This document shows, in pieces, positions 20,526 through 23,836 of a DNA stretch of 23,836 nt. The position numbers and the translations under genes were made by a program. How positions within the stretch are numbered: position 1 is the first letter of the stretch; every line of letters begins with the position of its first letter. The notes under the pieces were generated by a model. The model was not told where the DNA came from and did no database searches. It saw nothing but the letters and a program-made list of their open reading frames with translations. The DNA comes from Caldilineaceae bacterium. Lineage in GTDB: Bacteria; Chloroflexota; Anaerolineae; Caldilineales; Caldilineaceae. The DNA lies in the NCBI GenBank assembly GCA_014879855.1, contig JACSRH010000253.1, positions 1 to 23,836 on the forward strand. The letters are read 5' to 3'.

Positions 20526-21965
20526 ATGCATTTACGCAGCGTCCTTCATCTTCAGGGCTATCTGTTGACCTTCTGCGCCGCCTTCATGTTGACGGCGCTG
20601 CCGTGGTCTTTCTACTATGGGGAAAGCGATTGGCCGTACATTTTACTGAGCGCTGGCATTACGGCTGGCGCGGGTTTTCTCCTGTTGCGCTTCACGCGGC
20701 TGGCGCATGAGCTGCGCGTGCGCGAGGGCTTTGCTATCGTCTCGTTTGCCTGGATCCTCTTTTCGTTTTTTGGCGCGCTGCCTTTTCTGCTGACCGGTGC
20801 GATTCCCAATTTCACCGATGCATTTTTCGAGACCATGTCTGGTTTCACGACGACCGGCGCCTCGATCCTGACCGACATCGAGGCGCTGCCACACGGCGTG
20901 CTTTTCTGGCGCAGCATGACCCACTGGCTCGGCGGCATGGGCATCATTGTGCTGTCGCTTGCTGTGCTGCCGATGCTGGGCGTCGGTGGGATGCAATTGT
21001 ACAAGGCCGAAGTGGCTGGCCCGACCGCGGACAAACTGACGCCGCGCGTGACCCAGACCGCCAAGATTTTGTGGGGCGTCTATGCAGTAATGACCTTGCT
21101 CCAGACCCTGTTGTTGCTCTTTGGCGGCATGAGCCTGTTTGACGCGCTGTGCACTTCATTTGGCACGGTGGCAAGTGGCGGATTTTCCCCGCGCAACGCC
21201 AGCATTGCTTACTATAACAGCAGCTACATCGATTGGGTGGTCATCTTTTTCATGGTGGCAGCCGGCACAAACTTCGCCTTGCATTACCGCTTTGCCGCGG
21301 GTCAGATGCGCGCGTATTGGAAAGATCGCGAATTCCACGTTTTCGTTGGCAGCCTCGTGGTTGCGAGTGCGCTCGTGTTGCTCGGCGCGTGGGGCGTGTA
21401 CGAGGATAAAGCCGCGGCCGTGCGTGATTCAATTTTTGCGGTCGTTACGATGCACACCAGCACCGGCTTTGGCTTAGCCAACTATGAATTGTGGTCGCCC
21501 GGCGCTCAATTTGTACTGCTGACCGTGATGATTATCGGCGGGTCCGCCGGCTCCACCTCGGGCGGGTTGAAAGTGGTGCGCGTCTATCTGCTTTTCAAAT
21601 ACATTCTGAGCGAATTTACGCGGCTGCTCCATCCGCAGGCCGTCGTGCCCGCGCGCATCCACGGTGTAGCTGTACCGCGTGAGGTCATGACCAATGTGCT
21701 GGGCTATGTAGGCGTCTACTGGATCGCCATCATGATTGGCGTCTATCTTGTCACGGCTACAGGGGCCGACTGGATCACCAGCCTCAGCGCGGTGATTTCC
21801 TGTCTTGGCGGCGTCGGGCCTGGCATGGGCGGGGTCGGCCCCTATGACAATTATGCGTGGATGGCGCCGTTCGCCAAGTGGGTGCTGGCGGCATGTATGT
21901 TGCTTGGCCGTCTCGAATTCTTCAGCCTGTTGATTCTGTTCTCGCCAGCTTATTGGCGCCGCTAG
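20526..21965 (+). CDS. trkH: Trk potassium channel subunit TrkH
   Basis: This 479-residue integral membrane protein forms the K+ pore of the Trk system. It has four pore-loop repeats whose filter sequences can be read: TTTG (108-111, in SGFTTTGAS), ASGG (216-219), TSTG (311-314) and LGGVGPG (427-433). Each has the key Gly. HWLGGMGIIVLSLAVLPMLG (133-152) and GGSAGSTSGGLKVVRVYLL (338-356) are strong family marks. The length fits TrkH. It follows trkA by 6 nt, giving a complete TrkAH system from one operon. No regulatory feature specific to it was seen. Confidence 0.96.
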   Translation: MHLRSVLHLQGYLLTFCAAFMLTALPWSFYYGESDWPYILLSAGITAGAGFLLLRFTRLAHELRVREGFAIVSFAWILFSFFGALPFLLTGAIPNFTDAFFETMSGFTTTGASILTDIEALPHGVLFWRSMTHWLGGMGIIVLSLAVLPMLGVGGMQLYKAEVAGPTADKLTPRVTQTAKILWGVYAVMTLLQTLLLLFGGMSLFDALCTSFGTVASGGFSPRNASIAYYNSSYIDWVVIFFMVAAGTNFALHYRFAAGQMRAYWKDREFHVFVGSLVVASALVLLGAWGVYEDKAAAVRDSIFAVVTMHTSTGFGLANYELWSPGAQFVLLTVMIIGGSAGSTSGGLKVVRVYLLFKYILSEFTRLLHPQAVVPARIHGVAVPREVMTNVLGYVGVYWIAIMIGVYLVTATGADWITSLSAVISCLGGVGPGMGGVGPYDNYAWMAPFAKWVLAACMLLGRLEFFSLLILFSPAYWRR

Positions 21966-22088
21966 TGTCGCGCCAACCGTGATTTGGTGGAAATGGGAGA
22001 TCACGCTTCCAGCTACTAGCTAGCCCGGGCTATACGAGGCCATCCTCGCCCTAAATGACTCGCCAGCCACCACAGACGTCGCGTGCGC

Positions 22089-23510
22089 TTATTTCCAGGC
22101 AGGCAGCGGCCCAGGTGTGGTGCGATACGCTTCCGGCCAAATCACCGTTAAAGTGGTGGGGTCCTGCAACTTTTCGGTGTGCAGCAGATAGAGCAGCGGC
22201 GGCGTCATCCATTGATGCCAGGCATAGGCTGGCGTCTCGCCTTCCGGCGGGTTGGATGCACCATACGGAAAGGTATAACGTCCGGCCGCGAGTTCGACAT
22301 CACTCTCGGCCAGGGCCTTGAGTAGATCGGCGCCGCTCAACGACGGCGCTCGCTGCATGGCATCGGCTAGCAACCAAACCGCGTCGTAGGCCAGAAAGGT
22401 GGAGAATTCCGGCCACTGCATCGCACTTTGCCGATAACGGTCGAAGATCGCACGGCCCATCTCGGTTGCCGCCGAAGGCCACGGCCCCCGGCGCGCGGTA
22501 ATGACGCCAATATCTGGGGAGCGGCGCTGGTAATAGACCGATGGATCGAGCACGCGCCGGTTATGATTGACGATGAGCGTGCCTTTATCAGGTCGAATGC
22601 CCGCGTCAAACAATTGCTCTTGCAGATCAAGCGCGTTGTCCGCGCCGATCGCGATAAAGACTGCATCGGGTATCGTGGGCAATGACAACAGGCGGGCGAT
22701 TTCTGGGGAGAAGTCGGTCATCGGCAGATCGACCCGGCGAATCTCAACGTTGATGCCGCTGCGCGGAAACCACTCGTGCGCCTGCTCAACAAACATATCG
22801 CCCGCTGGGGAGTTTTCGGCAATGACCACGGCTTGCAGCACACCATCGCCATTGTAATCGCCAACTTCCGCCAGCCACTGGGCGGGCATCGACGCTATCA
22901 TGGGCAGCGTCGGCGCCAGCCGGAAAGTTGCCTCTGGCCGGTTTGCGGTAAGTGCAGGATCGGAGGCGTCGATGATCAAAGTTGGCTTGCGAAAGCGTTC
23001 AGCCACGTCGATCACAGCCTTGCTGGCGGCATCTCCCAGCCCGACAATCAGACCAACGGCGCAATCGCGCGTGATCAACTGTTCGGCCATCTGCGCCGAA
23101 CGCGCCGGGTCGTCGCCCGTATCGTAGAGGACAAGCCGTGCGGGAACACCCGCGACGCCACTCATATTCAGCCGCTCCAGCGCCAGGTTGAGCCCTGCCT
23201 GCATGTTGGCGGAGCGCATCCACACCCCCGGCGTCGAGAGCGGGAGCAGCGCGCCGATGACGACTTCACCAGTATCCGCCAACCTCTCAGGGCTGCAAGG
23301 AGCAAGCGGAGCGGGCGTCGGCGTCACCAGGGTTTCGCGGTAAACGACGCGCGTCACCTCAACTTCAATGGTTTGCGCCACCGCCGTCTGAGAGGGGAGC
23401 GTAGTGGCAACCGGCGATGCTGTCGCTTGGGCGCAGGCTCCCAATAGGGTGGCGGCAATCCAAAAGCCAACCGCCAAAACACATTGTGAGGTATAACGCA
23501 GGCGAATCAA
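22089..23510 (-). CDS. Type I periplasmic-binding lipoprotein, branched-chain amino acid ABC family
   Basis: This 473-residue predicted lipoprotein has a signal peptide with lipobox LGAC (Cys26), then a Ser/Thr spacer with VEVTRVVY (50-57) and TPTPAP. The fold is a type I solute receptor like LivJ or ANP receptors: VVIGALLPLSTPG (83-95), an ANMQAGLNLALERLN helix (101-115), AVGLIVGLGDAASKAVIDVA (151-170), and a final TFLAYDAVWLLADAMQ helix. Ligands of this family are often amino acids or amides. DYNGDG (218-223) resembles a calcium-binding loop. The TTG start at 23510 is chosen because the signal peptide's basic Arg-rich start follows; the ribosome site is weak (GAGA-type). No permease or ATPase gene is next to it in the window, so it may be a sensor or orphan receptor. 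Confidence 0.88.
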   Translation of the reverse strand: MIRLRYTSQCVLAVGFWIAATLLGACAQATASPVATTLPSQTAVAQTIEVEVTRVVYRETLVTPTPAPLAPCSPERLADTGEVVIGALLPLSTPGVWMRSANMQAGLNLALERLNMSGVAGVPARLVLYDTGDDPARSAQMAEQLITRDCAVGLIVGLGDAASKAVIDVAERFRKPTLIIDASDPALTANRPEATFRLAPTLPMIASMPAQWLAEVGDYNGDGVLQAVVIAENSPAGDMFVEQAHEWFPRSGINVEIRRVDLPMTDFSPEIARLLSLPTIPDAVFIAIGADNALDLQEQLFDAGIRPDKGTLIVNHNRRVLDPSVYYQRRSPDIGVITARRGPWPSAATEMGRAIFDRYRQSAMQWPEFSTFLAYDAVWLLADAMQRAPSLSGADLLKALAESDVELAAGRYTFPYGASNPPEGETPAYAWHQWMTPPLLYLLHTEKLQDPTTLTVIWPEAYRTTPGPLPAWK

Positions 23511-23624
23511 GCGCTTTTGTCTCTCTATCTTTGGTCAGTCAGTGCATCGGGGGCGAGACGACTTCTGGATATCCGATTGGATGGTAAGTGCGGACGGGGA
23601 AACCATTGGTTAGAAATGTCTGCA

Positions 23625-23648
23625 CAACTGCCGGTGCAACTGCCGGTG
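23625..23648. repeat. 12-bp tandem repeat in the receptor leader
   Basis: CAACTGCCGGTG occurs twice in tandem (23625-23636, 23637-23648) and is followed by CAACCGGTCAG, a partial third copy. On the - strand it lies between the predicted promoter and the receptor gene. CCGGTTGCACCGG there can form a 5-bp hairpin. Confidence 0.75.
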
Positions 23649-23705
23649 CAACCGGTCAGTATTTGTGCGGAAACATCACGTTTTACCCACAATCATTGTG
23701 CGCGC

Positions 23706-23735
23706 AGTATAGCATGGCCTTTCCTTTCCCGCCAA
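23706..23735 (-). promoter_or_regulatory. Candidate promoter of the right-end receptor gene
   Basis: On the - strand, TTGGCG (23735-23730, four of six) is followed by 18 bp and TATACT (23711-23706, five of six). Initiation near 23699 gives a leader of about 190 nt containing the 12-bp repeat. No other feature was recognised between 23511 and 23624. Confidence 0.5.
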
Positions 23736-23755
23736 ACATCTCCTGTGTCAAGGGT

Positions 23756-23836
23756 CTACTTCATGGTTGGGGCAAACAACGTCCCCGGCGCTGTGCACGA
23801 ACATTTTGGTCGTCCCGTCTGCTGCTGCACAGTGCC
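23756..23836 (-). other. Possible 3' end of a gene entering from the right
   Basis: On the - strand a frame open from the right edge ends at TAG 23758-23756, giving 26 residues ending FAPTMK. It would lie upstream of and in the same direction as the receptor gene. I recognise no family and the piece is too short to judge. GGCGCTGTGCA (23787-23797) and TGCACAGTGCC (23826-23836) pair over 11 bp with one wobble within it. Confidence 0.2.

Noticed and set aside
22021..22048. Possible terminator between trkH and the receptor gene (TAGCCCGGGCTA palindrome; CGAGG-CCAT-CCTCG)
   Set aside because: The first has no loop and the second only a 5-bp stem, with no T-run; not enough to call.
23617..23836. 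+ strand frame open from ATG 23617 to the right edge (73 codons)
   Set aside because: It reads the 12-bp repeat and the predicted - strand promoter, has no ribosome site and no recognisable motif.

Overview
The window looks like chromosomal DNA of a GC-rich member of the Chloroflexota (Anaerolineae/Caldilineae type). This is an inference from style, not from a marker gene. The clues are long Thr/Pro-rich (TPTPTP) linkers in secreted lipoproteins, a VEVTRVV-type motif after a lipobox, a single-chain E1 alpha/beta 2-oxoacid dehydrogenase, and a LacI-controlled CUT1 sugar locus without its own ATPase. No rRNA, tRNA, CRISPR array, insertion sequence or phage gene was seen.

Left part (1-3463, + strand): the 3' end of a 2-oxoacid dehydrogenase E2 acyltransferase, a GNAT acetyltransferase whose N-terminus resembles the N-terminal part of HigA-type antitoxins, and a fused E1 alpha/beta subunit. 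A 24-bp perfect hairpin with T-rich flanks closes this unit and also serves the convergent unit to its right.

Middle (3533-16787, all - strand, transcribed right to left): a probable sugar-use operon runs substrate-binding lipoprotein, two CUT1 permeases, a URO-D-fold protein of unknown role, a GH31 glycosidase (alpha-xylosidase-like), a LacI-family repressor and a Gfo/Idh/MocA oxidoreductase. Acylphosphatase and a small lipoprotein follow closely, then a 1082-residue multidomain surface lipoprotein (SH3b, two PA14 domains, four Ig-like repeats). At the head of the operon a good sigma70-type promoter (TTGACA, 17 bp, CATACT) is followed at once by two overlapping 14-bp palindromes. This is the arrangement expected for a LacI-family operator covering the transcription start. 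A 17-bp hairpin lies between the binding-protein and permease genes.

Right part (16959-21965, + strand): divergent from the sugar operon are typA/bipA, trkA and trkH. A candidate typA promoter is followed within about 50 nt by an intrinsic terminator that lies upstream of the typA start codon. This suggests attenuation or a small leader RNA and is one of the two most interesting regulatory signals here. trkA and trkH together form a complete Trk-type potassium uptake system.

Right end (22089-23836): a type I periplasmic-binding lipoprotein (branched-chain amino acid family) on the - strand, with a roughly 190-nt leader containing a 12-bp tandem repeat.

No wholly new system was proven. The best candidates for something undescribed are the typA leader terminator, the URO-D-fold protein embedded in a sugar operon, the HigA-like/GNAT fusion, and the multidomain lipoprotein. 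All calls were made by eye from sequence and motifs; no database search was run.
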